In this document: positions 10,551 to 20,441 of the stretch, in pieces
How positions within the stretch are numbered: the first letter of the stretch is position 1
How the letters are laid out: each line of letters begins with the position of its first letter
Source of the DNA: Flavisphingopyxis sp963800335
Lineage (GTDB): Bacteria > Pseudomonadota > Alphaproteobacteria > Sphingomonadales > Sphingomonadaceae
Assembly (NCBI GenBank): GCA_963800335.1
Contig: CAWDAN010000007.1
Coordinates: forward strand, 496,001-560,000
DNA length: 64,000 nucleotides
Reading direction: 5' to 3'
Translations under genes and position numbers: made by a program
Notes under the pieces: generated by a model
What the model was told of the DNA's origin: nothing
What the model saw: the letters and a program-made list of their open reading frames with translations, nothing else
Databases searched by the model: none

Positions 10551-11021
10551 ATGGCTTTCGTAAAATTTGACGACATCGACCTCGCGATCCTCCGCGAACT
10601 ACAAGCGGACGGTCGCATGACCAACGTCGAGCTGGCGCAACGGGTAGGTTTGACGGCCCCCCCATGCTTACGCCGCGTCCGCAGTCTCGAAAAGGCGGGT
10701 GTCATCGAGGGCTATCACGCTGATCTCAACGGCACCGCCCTCGGATATTCGATCACCGTGTTCGCGATGATCAGCCTCTCATCGCAATCCGATACGGCAC
10801 TGAAGGCATTTGAAACGCATATCGGAACGATCCCCGAGGTCCGTGAATGCCATATGCTCAACGGCGAGATCGATTACCTGATCAAGATTGTCGCACAGGA
10901 CTTGCGGAGCTTTCAGGAGCTGCTGACGTCGCAGCTGACTTCTGCGCCGCATGTTGCAAGCGTCAAAACATCGTTGACGATCCGCCGCTCGAAATACGAT
11001 CCGGGTTTCCCGATCGACTGA
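10551..11021 (+). CDS. Lrp/AsnC family transcriptional regulator
   Basis: A 156-residue DNA-binding regulator. The N-terminal winged helix-turn-helix covers about 7-65 (LAILRELQADGRMTNVELAQRVGLTAPPCLRRVRSLE), followed by the ligand-binding RAM/AsnC_trans_reg domain (about 70-150) with CHMLNGEIDYLIKI. The family senses amino acids and forms octameric rings. It is transcribed away from the kinase-like gene, with an AT-rich 157-base promoter region. No amino-acid metabolism gene is adjacent, so the target and effector cannot be named; autoregulation is plausible. No strong Shine-Dalgarno sequence precedes the ATG, but the start matches the family. Confidence 0.93.
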   Translation: MAFVKFDDIDLAILRELQADGRMTNVELAQRVGLTAPPCLRRVRSLEKAGVIEGYHADLNGTALGYSITVFAMISLSSQSDTALKAFETHIGTIPEVRECHMLNGEIDYLIKIVAQDLRSFQELLTSQLTSAPHVASVKTSLTIRRSKYDPGFPID

Positions 11022-11041
11022 TAGCGGAGACGGCCGAACCT

Positions 11042-11070
11042 AAAAAGAGGCGCATAACTGCGCCCCTTTT
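11042..11070. terminator. Bidirectional intrinsic terminator
   Basis: AAAAAG, then GGCGC-ataact-GCGCC, then CTTTT: a GC stem flanked by A- and T-runs, between the convergent Lrp-type regulator and the exported repeat protein. It serves both strands. Confidence 0.8.
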
Positions 11071-11091
11071 CGATTCGATTATCGCGCGGTC

Positions 11092-12369
11092 TTAGCTCGC
11101 CGGAGTGGTCGCGGTCGCACCGGCCGATGCAGCCTGCTTCTGTGCTACATAGACCGACCACAGACGCGCGAGGCTGGCTCGGGGGCCGGTCACGGCTGCG
11201 AAGGCCTGCTGCGCGCCAGCGTAATCGCCAGACTGCGCCAACGCGATGCCGAGGCGCGTGTTGACAGCCGGCACATCGACCCCGCCCTTCTGCAACGCCA
11301 GGCGGTACATAGCGGCAGCCTTGGCATATTCGCCGTAACCGAGCCGGGCATCGCCGGTTGCGCTAGCAATCTTGCCGGTAGCTGACGCCGCAGCGGTGCT
11401 CTCGGCATCGCCTAAGCCGCCCTTGTCTTTCGCGACTTGATTTGCCTGGTCCTTCGACAGCTTTGCGAACTCTGCGTCGGACTTGGTAACCGCCCCCGAC
11501 CGAATTCCTGCCTCATAAGCCTTCACCGATTCGCCCGGAAGGCCGGATTCGGAAGCAACGGCAGCCCATTCGTAGAACTCCTGACGGGTCTGCATCGCGC
11601 CGCTGGCATCGAGCAGCCGCAGAGCGTCCAGCGTCGCGCCTTTTTCAGGCTTGTACGTTTGGAGATACAGGATCGTCGTGTTGCGCCAGTTTTCCTGCGT
11701 CGGATACGACTGGTTGCGCAACGCGAGAAAATCGATGAAGTCGGCCGAACGACCAGCCTTCTGCGCTGCACTTGCCGGACGATTGTACCAATCGATGGGG
11801 ACCTGCTCACCGGCCGCGCGCTTCGTGGCGATCGCCTTGCGAGCAATCGCGAACGCCTCGTCGAGCCGGTTGGTCTTGAGGTAAGAGTCGGCCAGCATGA
11901 GCTCAACGTTGTTCTTCGTGTAGCCAAGCTCGATTGCCTTCGTCAGCCGTTCGGCCGCGAGTTCGTACTTTCCGTCCGCAAAAGCAAAATTGCCGCTGTA
12001 AAAATACATTGAGGGCAGCTCGACCGCCTCGGCAAGACCCGTCGATAGGATCGTTTCAACAGCTTTGTACTGCTGCACGGTATCATTCAGGTTGGCAGCA
12101 ATCTGAAGGCGGAAATGAGCAGCGATATTTTTCTCGTAAGGCGTAGCTGCCGCAGCCTCGGCGGCAGCGATCCCAGCATTCGCAGTTGCGAAATCCTTGG
12201 CAAGTATCGCCTTCTCGACGGGCTCGGCGGCGGCACGGAATGCGGCGCTGATCTCGGGGGCCTTGACCTCGTCGGCCTTATTGTTCTTGGCCATCGCCGG
12301 CGTTGCCACGAGCCCGAGGCTTCCGACCATCATCGTGCAGGCCAACAGGCGTCCAGAAATACGTCGCAT
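11092..12369 (-). CDS. Exported helical-repeat (TPR-like) protein
   Basis: A 425-residue protein with a signal peptide (1-29, ending TPAMAKN) and an all-helical, Ala-rich body with TPR-like spacing, for example FYSGNFAFADGKYELAAERLTKAIELGY and LMLADSYLKTNRLDEAFAIARKAI (quoted as features near residues 135-205). No catalytic motif is visible; such proteins are common and uncharacterised in sphingomonads and probably scaffold periplasmic complexes. The start was chosen at MRRISGR, which has CAGGAG seven bases upstream; a 48-codon upstream extension lacks signal-peptide character. The gene stands alone, ending at a terminator shared with the convergent regulator. Confidence 0.75.
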   Translation of the reverse strand: MRRISGRLLACTMMVGSLGLVATPAMAKNNKADEVKAPEISAAFRAAAEPVEKAILAKDFATANAGIAAAEAAAATPYEKNIAAHFRLQIAANLNDTVQQYKAVETILSTGLAEAVELPSMYFYSGNFAFADGKYELAAERLTKAIELGYTKNNVELMLADSYLKTNRLDEAFAIARKAIATKRAAGEQVPIDWYNRPASAAQKAGRSADFIDFLALRNQSYPTQENWRNTTILYLQTYKPEKGATLDALRLLDASGAMQTRQEFYEWAAVASESGLPGESVKAYEAGIRSGAVTKSDAEFAKLSKDQANQVAKDKGGLGDAESTAAASATGKIASATGDARLGYGEYAKAAAMYRLALQKGGVDVPAVNTRLGIALAQSGDYAGAQQAFAAVTGPRASLARLWSVYVAQKQAASAGATATTPAS

Positions 12370-12572
12370 TATTATCTCCTGAAAAATTCTCTCGCGTCGC
12401 ATCTGCACGCGGTTCCAACAACTAACGCACAATCGCGAAAAACGGTCCGGCGGGTGCGAATGATCGCGGGGCTTGCCGGTTGTCCCTGTTATATGAGGGC
12501 CGGCATGAACCATTTTTGAATGGGATCGACAAGCGCAACTTTACCGGCAGTGTCGCAGCCCAATCCGCCGCT

Positions 12573-12866
12573 TTATAGTTGATCGAGGTGACGCGCCAAG
12601 TCCATCAACACGCGCGGGTCGCCGGGGGCCCCGTCGAGCGCGGTATCGGCCAGCGCAACGAGATCGTCGAGACCAAAGGTCTCGGCAAGGCTCTTGAGCC
12701 GCCGTGCCGACATGATCCAGTTGGCATCGCAGCGCGATCGCCGGAGCAGATCAATATGGCCCCGCGCACTGGCTATCACCGAGCCGCGCAGCTCATTCGC
12801 CAGCGCGGCATCGTCACCTGCCGCTGCGGCAAGCAGGGCATTAAACGGGGTGGATTCGACTGCCAT
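12573..12866 (-). CDS. Hpt-like helical protein lacking the phospho-histidine
   Basis: A 97-residue helical protein. The segment SARRLKSLAETFGLDDLVALADTAL (about 53-77) follows the pattern of an Hpt domain core, AHxLKGxAxxxGaxxLxxLaxxlE, but the phosphorylatable histidine position holds Arg. It could be a structural mimic of a phosphotransfer domain or an unrelated four-helix protein. It is transcribed divergently from the coiled-coil membrane protein, with 71 bases between the start codons, so the two may share regulation. The fold assignment is mine, from pattern only, and needs a profile search. Confidence 0.55.
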   Translation of the reverse strand: MAVESTPFNALLAAAAGDDAALANELRGSVIASARGHIDLLRRSRCDANWIMSARRLKSLAETFGLDDLVALADTALDGAPGDPRVLMDLARHLDQL

Positions 12867-12937
12867 GTCCGTGCCCTTAGCAGTTTCGTGGTTAACTTAG
12901 CGTTTCGCCCCCGGTCAAAAGGCGATACAGTGCGCCT

Positions 12938-15327
12938 ATGGCAGGGGAATCCAAAATCATCGGCATATGGCCGCGTTCCAACCAGACCGGGTCCGACATG
13001 GACGATCCGGCGACAATCGACGAGGCGCCGGCTCCGCTAGGCGACAATGGCGACGCCCTTGCGACCATGACGGCATCCGACGAAGGCTTTGCCACAGCGC
13101 CAGCCGAACCGGACAGCCAGCCGTGGACCGATTCCGCCTGGGACGACGCCGAATTCCCCGGAAACCGGGGCTGGAACGCCATGGGTCGCGATCCTGATCG
13201 GCGTCGCGGCGGCGGCGCTGGATCGGCTTCTACGCATGGCTGCTGGTGCGGGGCGACATCGCCCTCACCGACGCGGCCGCCTGGGCCAGCGCACTGGCGA
13301 CGGCGAGCATCCCGCTGATCCTGCTCGCTGCGCTCTATCTCATTTTCCAGCGGTCGAGCGCGGCCGAGACCAACCGCTATGGCCGGTTGGTCCGCGACCT
13401 CGATAGCCAAACCGGCGCACTGAACAGCAAGCTCGAGGCGGTCAACGCGTCGCTTGCGCTCGCCCATCGCCAGATGCGCGACGACGGCGAGCGGCTGAGC
13501 GCAATGGGCATCGACGTCGGCGGCCGGATCGTCGAGGCGAGCGAACGCATTCGCGGCGAAATGACCGCAACGCTGGGGGCCAGCGACACCATGGCGCAGC
13601 GCGCGAAAAGCGCATTCGATCAGGTCGAGGGACTGCTTGCCGGCCTGCCGCGAGTCGACGCGGTTGCCGCGCGCCTGACCGAGAACCTGCGCCAGGCCGG
13701 GCTGGCCGCGCACCAGCACGGATCGGCGCTGCAGGCGCAGATCGCAACCTTGGAGGAAACTGCGGCGCAGTCCGAACAGGGGCTGTCCGCCAGTACCGTC
13801 GCGCTGGCCGCCCAGATCGAGGAACTCGGCGAGCAGAGCGATGGCCTGACCAAACGGCTCGATGCGACGCAGGGCGAATTGCTGGCGACGATCGGCGCCT
13901 CGCTGACCAATATCGAGCAGGCGCTGACGAGTGCGCGCGACTCTGCGCGCGCTGAGATCGAGGCGATGGTTCGCGAAGCCGAAAGCGCGCGGGACCGGCT
14001 CGTTGCGGCGGGCGACGGCTTGGCCGAAACGACCCGCGAACGGCTTGCCGAATGCGACGACGTCGTCGCGGCGATCGGCGATCGGTTGAACGAGCAGACC
14101 GACCAGGCCGACAGCATCGTCGAAGGCCTTGCCCAAGGCATCGAACAATCGCGCGAGGCGATGGCGACGCTCGATTCGGACTGGACCGCCACGCTCGGGG
14201 GGCTCGGTGCGGCAATCGAGACGCTGAGCGGCAAGACAGAAACGATGGCGGCCCGGCTGTCGGACAGCGAAACCATTGCCCAACGGTTGCTGTCGCGCTC
14301 GGAGGACCTGATGCTCGCGCTCGATTCGGTGGCGCGCGAGATCGACGAGACGTTGCCGCGCGCGCTTGCACAACTCGATGGCACGATCGGCCAGAGCCGC
14401 ACGCTGATGAACGATATCGCCCCCGCGGTCGAAACGATGGAAGCGGTCGGCAACGCCGCCCTCGAACGGCTCAAGGAAGCGCAGGCGCTGCTTGCCAACC
14501 AGAGCGAGGAAACCGAACGCCAGCGCGACATATTGGGAGAGCTCGCGACCGCCAACGGCAACGCCCTGCGCGACATGAAAACGCTGATCGCCGACATCGA
14601 AAGCGGATCGCAGTCGGTCGCCGACAGCGCCGCGCCGCAGCTTGTCGAGGCGATGGTGCGCGTCAAGGAAACCGCCGGCCAGGCGATCGCGCACGCGCGC
14701 ACCGCGCTCGCCAGCGTCGTCGCCGATGCCGCCGACACGATGCGCGAAGCGACGATGAAGGGCCTCAGCGAAACGCTCGAGGCCGGTGTCGCCGACCGGA
14801 TGAGCGAGATCACCCAGGGGTCGCAGCGCGCGGTCGAGGCGGCGCGTGCGGCAACCGAACAGCTGATGCAGCAGATGACCACGATCTCGGATGCCAGCTC
14901 GGCCATCGAGGCGCGCGTCGCCGATGCCCGCGCCGCGGTCAGCGATGCCGATCACGAAAGTCTCAGCCGCCACGTCACCTTGCTGACCGAATCGCTCAAA
15001 TCGACCGCGATCGATGTCACCAAGATCCTGTCGAACGAGGTCACCGACACCGCCTGGGCGGCATATCTCAAGGGCGATCGCGGCGTTTTCACGCGCCGCG
15101 CGGTCCGCCTGCTCGATGCGACCGACGCGCGCGAAATCCTCGCTTATTACGAAAACGACGCGGATTTCCGCGAGTACGTCAATCGCTACATCCACGATTT
15201 CGAGGCAATGCTGCGCACGCTGCTCGGCACGCGCGACGGTCAGGCGCTCAGCGTTACGCTGCTGTCGTCGGATATGGGCAAGCTTTACGTCGCACTGGCC
15301 CAGGCGATCGAACGCCTGCGCGACTGA
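12938..15327 (+). CDS. Membrane-anchored coiled-coil protein (two frameshifts)
   Basis: Reading through two one-base shifts gives a protein of about 795 residues. It has an acidic N-terminal 75 residues, two transmembrane helices (about 82-103, beginning WVAILIGVAAAA, and about 112-138), then some 530 residues of Ala/Glu/Leu-rich heptads predicted as long coiled coil, and a compact C-terminal domain (last 110 residues, with DATDAREILAYYENDADF and MGKLYVALAQAIERL). Frames change near 13175 (GGAACG, one A too many) and near 13217 (GGCGCTGG, one G too many); removing one base at each restores a continuous product. Function unknown; a cell-envelope or polarity scaffold is a guess. The shifts look like sequence errors, though true decay is possible. 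Confidence 0.65.
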
Positions 15328-15447
15328 TACCCACCCCCGGCTCTGTCCGCTCATTAGGCGGCAGCCTTTCCCTAGCCCGTCTCGGTCGACGTAGCCAGGC
15401 CTTTGGTATGACCTACCGGCTCGATTGCCGATCGAGTGCGGCTACTG

Positions 15448-15705
15448 TCAGGTCCGGCTGAACGCCAGCACTTCGATCCAGCGATAGACGAAGTTGAGGT
15501 AGAACAGGCCAAACAACAGTCCCGATAGCACCGTGGTCAACAGGATGACGCGACCCGGGCGAAAGTTGGCTGGCGCGCTGTCGGCTTGTCCCGGCACCTT
15601 CTCCTCGCCGAGCTCATCCGAAGTCCGCACCCCGATCGGCAGGACCATGAAGGCGCAGACAACCCAAAACAGGATGTAAATGGCGAGTGCGGAATACCAG
15701 GGCAT
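15448..15705 (-). CDS. DUF1467 family small membrane protein
   Basis: An 85-residue protein with two transmembrane helices (about 3-24, ALAIYILFWVVCAFMVLPIG, and about 54-75, ILLTTVLSGLLFGLFYLNFV) joined by a hydrophilic loop, matching the DUF1467 family of alphaproteobacteria. It lies 71 bases downstream of RNase J on the same strand, an order conserved in sphingomonads. I chose MPWYSAL as the start; a start nine codons upstream is possible but would cover the AAGGAGAG ribosome site. Function unknown. Confidence 0.8.
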   Translation of the reverse strand: MPWYSALAIYILFWVVCAFMVLPIGVRTSDELGEEKVPGQADSAPANFRPGRVILLTTVLSGLLFGLFYLNFVYRWIEVLAFSRT

Positions 15706-15776
15706 CGTGTTGTCTCTCTCCTTGGCCACCATAGCAAAGGGGCCAAAATCAGGATCGTTTACCGTCGCATCGCGCC

Positions 15777-17426
15777 TCAGACCTCGACGAGCAGGACGTC
15801 GACGATCGGCTTGTTGCCTGTCCAGTCGGTTGCGACGCGGCGGACGGCGAGGCGTAGCGCTTCGCGGAACGCGTCGTCGCCCTTGCTTTTGGCCTTGTGG
15901 CGCTGGTTGAAGACCTGCTCGACCGCGCTGCCGAGATCGGCAACGAACTGTTCGCGCTCGTCCTCGACGGGCACGCCGAGCATGCGAAATTCGGGCGTTC
16001 CTGCAAGATTGCCGTCCGAATCGCGTGCGACTGCGGCCGAGATATGCCCGCTCAGCGACAGTTTGCGCCGCTCGTTCATCACCGGGCCGTCGGCGGCGAG
16101 GATGACATCGCCATCGAGGACGAGACGCCCGACCGTGACTTCGTCGATCTTCTTTGGCTTGCCGGGCGCAAGGCGAATGACGTCGCCGTTCTTCTGGAAC
16201 ACCGCCTTGGGGATGCCCTGCGACAGGCCAAAGCGCTCATGCTCCTTCATGTGGCGGATCTCGCCATGGACGGGGACGAGGATTTCGGGCCGGATCCATT
16301 CGTACATCGCAGCCAGCTCTGGGCGACCGGGATGGCCCGACACATGGATATGCGCTTGGCGTTCGGTGACCATGACGATGCCGCGTTCGGCAAGCCGGTT
16401 CTGGATCCGGCCGATCGCCATTTCGTTGCCCGGGATCTGTTTCGACGAGAAGACGACCCAGTCGTCCTCGGCGAGCGCGAGCTGGTGGTTGCCCTCGGCA
16501 ATGCGAGCCAGCGCGGCGCGCGATTCGCCCTGCCCGCCGGTCGCGACGATCATCACCTTGTCGCGCGGCAGCTTCATCGCGGTCTGGAAATCGACCGTGT
16601 CGGGAAACTCGCCAAGATAGTCGTTTTCCTGCGCGATGCCGATGATCCGGTCGAGGCTGCGCCCGGCGACGCACAATTGGCGCCCGGTCTGCTTGGCGAC
16701 CCAGCCGAGCGTGCGCAGTCGTGCGGCGTTTGAGGCAAAGGTTGTGACGAGGACGCGGTTGGGCGCTTCCTTGATCACCTTGAGCAAATTGTCGCGGACG
16801 TCGCCTTCGCTGCCCGAGACATCCTCGTTGAACACATTGGTCGAATCGCAGACGAGCGCGAGGACACCCTCGTCGCCAATCTCGCGCAGTTCGCCCTCCG
16901 ACGACGGCTCGCCCATCTGCGGATCCTCATCGAGCTTCCAGTCGCCCGAATGGAAGACGTTGCCATAGGGCGTGCGGATCAATGCTGCACACATGTCGGG
17001 GATCGAATGCGCCAGCGGGACGAAGCGGATGCCGAAATTGCCGACGGTGAAATCGGCGTCGAGGTCCTGGACGTGAACCTTGACCTTCTTGGTCAGTCCT
17101 TCCTCGGCAAGCTTGGTCGCGATCAGGCCCGCGGTGAAGCGGTTGGCGTACAGCGGCACGCCCAAATCGGCGGCGAGATAGGGCAGCGCGCCGATATGGT
17201 CTTCATGACCATGCGTCAGGACGATGCCGGCGAGCAGGTGCTTGTTGTCCTCGATGAACTGGATGTCGGGCAGGACGATGTCGATGCCGGGATATTCGGG
17301 CGTGCCGAAGCTGATGCCGAGATCGACCATCAGCCATTGGCCGTCGCAACCATAGAGGTTGACGTTCATGCCGATTTCGCCCGATCCGCCGAGTGCGACG
17401 AAGAGCAGTTCCTTGCCGGGAGTCAT
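15777..17426 (-). CDS. rnj: Ribonuclease J
   Basis: A 549-residue metallo-beta-lactamase/beta-CASP nuclease with endo- and 5'-to-3' exonuclease activity on RNA, the alphaproteobacterial partner of rRNA and mRNA maturation. The zinc motif HGHEDH lies at 72-77 in THGHEDHIGALPYL, with further ligands in LAHSIPD and FHSGDWKLDEDP. The beta-CASP region holds VLVTTFASNAARL and GGQGESRAALARIA, and HVSGHPGRPELAAMYEWI is the late His motif. Length and motifs are complete. It sits between coaX and DUF1467 on the minus strand, probably in one transcript with birA and coaX. Confidence 0.96.
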   Translation of the reverse strand: MTPGKELLFVALGGSGEIGMNVNLYGCDGQWLMVDLGISFGTPEYPGIDIVLPDIQFIEDNKHLLAGIVLTHGHEDHIGALPYLAADLGVPLYANRFTAGLIATKLAEEGLTKKVKVHVQDLDADFTVGNFGIRFVPLAHSIPDMCAALIRTPYGNVFHSGDWKLDEDPQMGEPSSEGELREIGDEGVLALVCDSTNVFNEDVSGSEGDVRDNLLKVIKEAPNRVLVTTFASNAARLRTLGWVAKQTGRQLCVAGRSLDRIIGIAQENDYLGEFPDTVDFQTAMKLPRDKVMIVATGGQGESRAALARIAEGNHQLALAEDDWVVFSSKQIPGNEMAIGRIQNRLAERGIVMVTERQAHIHVSGHPGRPELAAMYEWIRPEILVPVHGEIRHMKEHERFGLSQGIPKAVFQKNGDVIRLAPGKPKKIDEVTVGRLVLDGDVILAADGPVMNERRKLSLSGHISAAVARDSDGNLAGTPEFRMLGVPVEDEREQFVADLGSAVEQVFNQRHKAKSKGDDAFREALRLAVRRVATDWTGNKPIVDVLLVEV

Positions 17427-17476
17427 GATATTTCCTTCTGGCGCTCGGTCTGCGAACGCGGGGGGTATGGGATAAT

Positions 17477-18253
17477 TCAGTCGCTCGCCCGCTGCGCCAG
17501 CAGCCGTAGGCCGTGGAGCGTGAGGTCGGGCTCGACCTGATCGAACAGGTCGGTCTTTCCGTCGAATAGCACGGCAAGGCCCCCTGTGGCGATGACCTTT
17601 GCAGGGCGGCCGATTTCGGCGCGCATCCGCACGATCAACCCTTCCATCATCGCGACATAGCCCCAGAAGACGCCGATCAGCATCTGGTCCTCGGTATTGC
17701 GGCCAAGTACGCTTTTGCCCGCGGGCGCCTCGATCGCGATGCGCGGCAGCTTGGCGGTCGCGCCGACCAGCGCGTCGAGCGACAGGTTGAGCCCCGGCGC
17801 GATGATCCCGCCTTTGTAGCTGCCCGAATAATCGATGAAATCGAAGGTCGTCGCGGTGCCGAAATCGACGACGATCGCGTCGCCGGGATGCTGCGCATGG
17901 ACCGCGATGGCATTGAGCGCGCGGTCGGCGCCGAGGCTGGCGGGCTCGTCGACATCGACGAGGAAGCCCCAGTCGGCCCTGCCCTGCCCCGCCACGATCG
18001 GCGTCGTTCCGAAATATTTCTCGGCGAGGACATTGAGGTTGTGCATCGCGCGCGGGACGACGCTGCCGACAATGACCGACCCGACATCGGCGCGGTCAAA
18101 GCCTTCGAGCTCCATCAGCTGGAGCAGCCATACGGCATATTCGTCGCCGGTCCGGCGCGGATCGCTCGTGATCCGCCAGCGCGCCTTGATCGCATCGCCG
18201 TCGAACAGCGCAAAAACGACGTTGGTGTTACCGACATCGACGGCAAGCAGCAT
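17477..18253 (-). CDS. coaX: Type III pantothenate kinase
   Basis: A 258-residue kinase for the first step of coenzyme A synthesis (pantothenate to 4'-phosphopantothenate). It shows the ASKHA phosphate motif DVGNTNVVFALFDGD at 6-20, the substrate loop GADRALNAIA, and VVDFGTATTFDF as the second phosphate motif. Type III enzymes need a monovalent cation and are not inhibited by CoA. The start lies three bases after the stop of birA, showing one transcript birA-coaX-rnj. Confidence 0.96.
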   Translation of the reverse strand: MLLAVDVGNTNVVFALFDGDAIKARWRITSDPRRTGDEYAVWLLQLMELEGFDRADVGSVIVGSVVPRAMHNLNVLAEKYFGTTPIVAGQGRADWGFLVDVDEPASLGADRALNAIAVHAQHPGDAIVVDFGTATTFDFIDYSGSYKGGIIAPGLNLSLDALVGATAKLPRIAIEAPAGKSVLGRNTEDQMLIGVFWGYVAMMEGLIVRMRAEIGRPAKVIATGGLAVLFDGKTDLFDQVEPDLTLHGLRLLAQRASD

Positions 18254-18256
18254 AAA

Positions 18257-18971
18257 TTATCCTTCGGTCAGCAGGTCGACATCGCCGGCGTTCACCGTCA
18301 TCCGGCTCCCGTCCGCGAGCCGCAGGACGAGCGCACCGCTTTCGTCAAGCGTTTCGAACAGTCCGTCGTGGCGGCGGCCGTCCTCACCATGATAACCGAG
18401 CGGCGATCCCGGCGCCAGCGCGCGCGCCAGCCAGCGGCGGCGCGTCTCGGCCAGCCCGTCAATGCGCCAGGTCGTCAGCTCACGCGCGAAGATATCGGCG
18501 AGCGTTTCGCAGAAGCTGGCAGCTTCGGGCACCGGACCCCGATCGGCGAGCGCGGCGGTCGCGCGGCCTTCGATCGCTGGCGCCTGCATGAGATTGCCTC
18601 CGATGCCGACGATCACCGCATCGTCATGGCGTTCAAGCAATATGCCCGCGAGCTTGGCGCGATCGAGCAGCAGGTCGTTGGGCCACTTGATCCTGAGGCT
18701 CCCGTGATCGGGAAGCGATAGCGCGACCGCCTCCCACATCGCGACGCCCGCGACGAGCGCTAGCGTCGGCGCGGGCGGGTCGCCGTCGCGCAGGCGCACG
18801 AGCGTCGAAGCATAGAGATTGCCCGGCGGGCTTTCCCAGCGGCGCCCCTGGCGCCCCTTGCCCCCGGTCTGGCGATCGGCGCGGACCCAGCTGCCTTCGG
18901 ACACGCCTTCGGCGGCACGATCGGCCAACAGGCGGTTCGTCGAATTCTGTCTCGGCGAGGTGTTCGATCAA
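18257..18971 (-). CDS. birA: Biotin--[acetyl-CoA-carboxylase] ligase (N-terminal frameshift)
   Basis: A short class of biotin protein ligase without a DNA-binding domain. It attaches biotin to acetyl-CoA carboxylase and other carboxylases. The biotinyl-AMP loop is GGKGRQGRRWESPPGNLYAS, and KWPNDLLLDRAKLAGIL is the second active-site motif. The N-terminus should read LIEHLAETDSTNRLLADRAAEG, starting at a TTG that overlaps the nuoN stop, but the sequence GAATTC at 18942-18947 has one base too many, so the first eleven or so codons lie in another frame. Without it the frame opens only at MADRAAEG (18928). The shift is probably a sequence error, because the ligase is essential. Confidence 0.85.
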
Positions 18972-20440
18972 CGAAACAGCGCGAGCGCGGCGTTGCCCGA
19001 GAGATAGGCGAGCGGCGCAATGGCAAGATAGCCGAGCGGCGAAATCGCGGTGGCGGTAAAGCCGATCAGCCCGGTCTCGACCGCATTGCCCTCGGCGGTC
19101 CACTGCGGCGCGTCGGCGGGCGCTTCATCGAACGCCATCGTCTTGATCACCTTGAGATAATAGAAGGCGCTGATCACCGAGCTCAGTGCGCCGATGATCG
19201 CCAGCGGCAGCAGCCCCGCGCGAACTGCGGCATCGAAGACGAGGAACTTGGGCCAGAAACCGAACAGCGGCGGAATGCCCGCTAGGCTGAACATGAACAG
19301 CGCGATGGCCCCGACGAGCCACGGCCGCGCCTTGCCGAGACCCGCCATCCGCGCGAGATCCTCGACATAGGCGCCGCCCGCATCGCGCAGTTGCAGGATG
19401 CACAGGAAGCTGCCGAGCGTCATCACGACATAGACCGCCATGTAGCTCATCGTTGCGGCAACACCCGCTTCGCTACCGGCGGCGAGACCGATCAACGCAA
19501 AGCCGACATTGTTGATCGACGAATATGCGAGCAGTCGCTTGATGTTGCGCTGGCCGATCGCGCCGACTGCGCCGAGGATCGTGGATGCGAGCGCGAGGAA
19601 GATGATGATCTGCTGCCAGTCGAGCGTCGTCGGTCCGAACGCCTCGATGCAGACGCGCACGGTCAGCGCCATCGCCGCGACCTTGGGCGCGCTGGCGAAG
19701 AAGGCAGTGACCGGCGTCGGCGCGCCTTCATAAACGTCGGGCGTCCACATGTGGAACGGCACCGCGCTGATCTTGAAGGCCAGGCCGGCGAGGACGAAGA
19801 CGAGACCGAAGACAAGCCCGCCCGAGAAATCGGCACCCATCGCGGCGGCGATGCCGGCGAAGTTCGTCGTGCCGCTGAACCCATAGAGCAGGCTCATGCC
19901 ATAAAGCAGGATGCCGCTGGCGAGCGCGCCGAGGACAAAATATTTGAGGCCCGCCTCGGCCGAGCGCGTATCGGTGCGGATAAAGCTCGCCAGGACATAG
20001 GCCGCGAGGCTGTTCATCTCGAGCCCGACATAGAGCGTCATCAGGTCGGTTGCCGAAACCATCATCCCCATGCCGACCGCGGCAAAGACGATCAGGATCG
20101 GATATTCGGCGCGCATCAACCCGTGCCCGCCCGGCGTGTGCGCGCGGAAAAAGCGCGGCGCGATGATGATCGCGACGGCTGCTGCGAAATAGATCAGGAC
20201 GTGCGCGAAGGTCGAAAAAGCATCGACGCGGGCAAGGCCGTCAAAGGCGTTGCCGCCAGCGGCGGGCGCAAGCGAGGTCAGCGCGCCCGCGCCAACCAGC
20301 GCAGCGACTGCGGCGATGCTGATGCCGGTCGCGTGGCGATCACCGAAGAAGGCCGCCCAGATCAGCAAGGCGAGACCGGCGAGCGTCAGCGCCAGTTCGG
20401 GCGCAACGAGCAACAGCGAGGCGGACATATCGTGGTTCAT
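18968..20440 (-). CDS. nuoN: NADH-quinone oxidoreductase subunit N
   Basis: Antiporter-like membrane subunit of complex I, 490 residues with about 14 transmembrane helices. Typical motifs are LYVGLEMNSLAAYVLASF (with the key glutamate), GALASGILLYGMSLLYGF, FKISAVPFHMWTPDVYEGAP and RLLAYSSINNVGFALIG. It is the last of the 14 nuo genes; its ATG lies one base after the nuoM stop, and its own stop overlaps the presumed birA start. The family is proton-pumping. Confidence 0.97.
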   Translation of the reverse strand: MNHDMSASLLLVAPELALTLAGLALLIWAAFFGDRHATGISIAAVAALVGAGALTSLAPAAGGNAFDGLARVDAFSTFAHVLIYFAAAVAIIIAPRFFRAHTPGGHGLMRAEYPILIVFAAVGMGMMVSATDLMTLYVGLEMNSLAAYVLASFIRTDTRSAEAGLKYFVLGALASGILLYGMSLLYGFSGTTNFAGIAAAMGADFSGGLVFGLVFVLAGLAFKISAVPFHMWTPDVYEGAPTPVTAFFASAPKVAAMALTVRVCIEAFGPTTLDWQQIIIFLALASTILGAVGAIGQRNIKRLLAYSSINNVGFALIGLAAGSEAGVAATMSYMAVYVVMTLGSFLCILQLRDAGGAYVEDLARMAGLGKARPWLVGAIALFMFSLAGIPPLFGFWPKFLVFDAAVRAGLLPLAIIGALSSVISAFYYLKVIKTMAFDEAPADAPQWTAEGNAVETGLIGFTATAISPLGYLAIAPLAYLSGNAALALFR

Positions 20441-20441
20441 C

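Noticed and set aside
12892..15354. 820-codon minus-strand frame opposite the coiled-coil gene
   Set aside because: Arg/Gly-rich shadow with no domain; the plus strand has clear coiled-coil and membrane signals.
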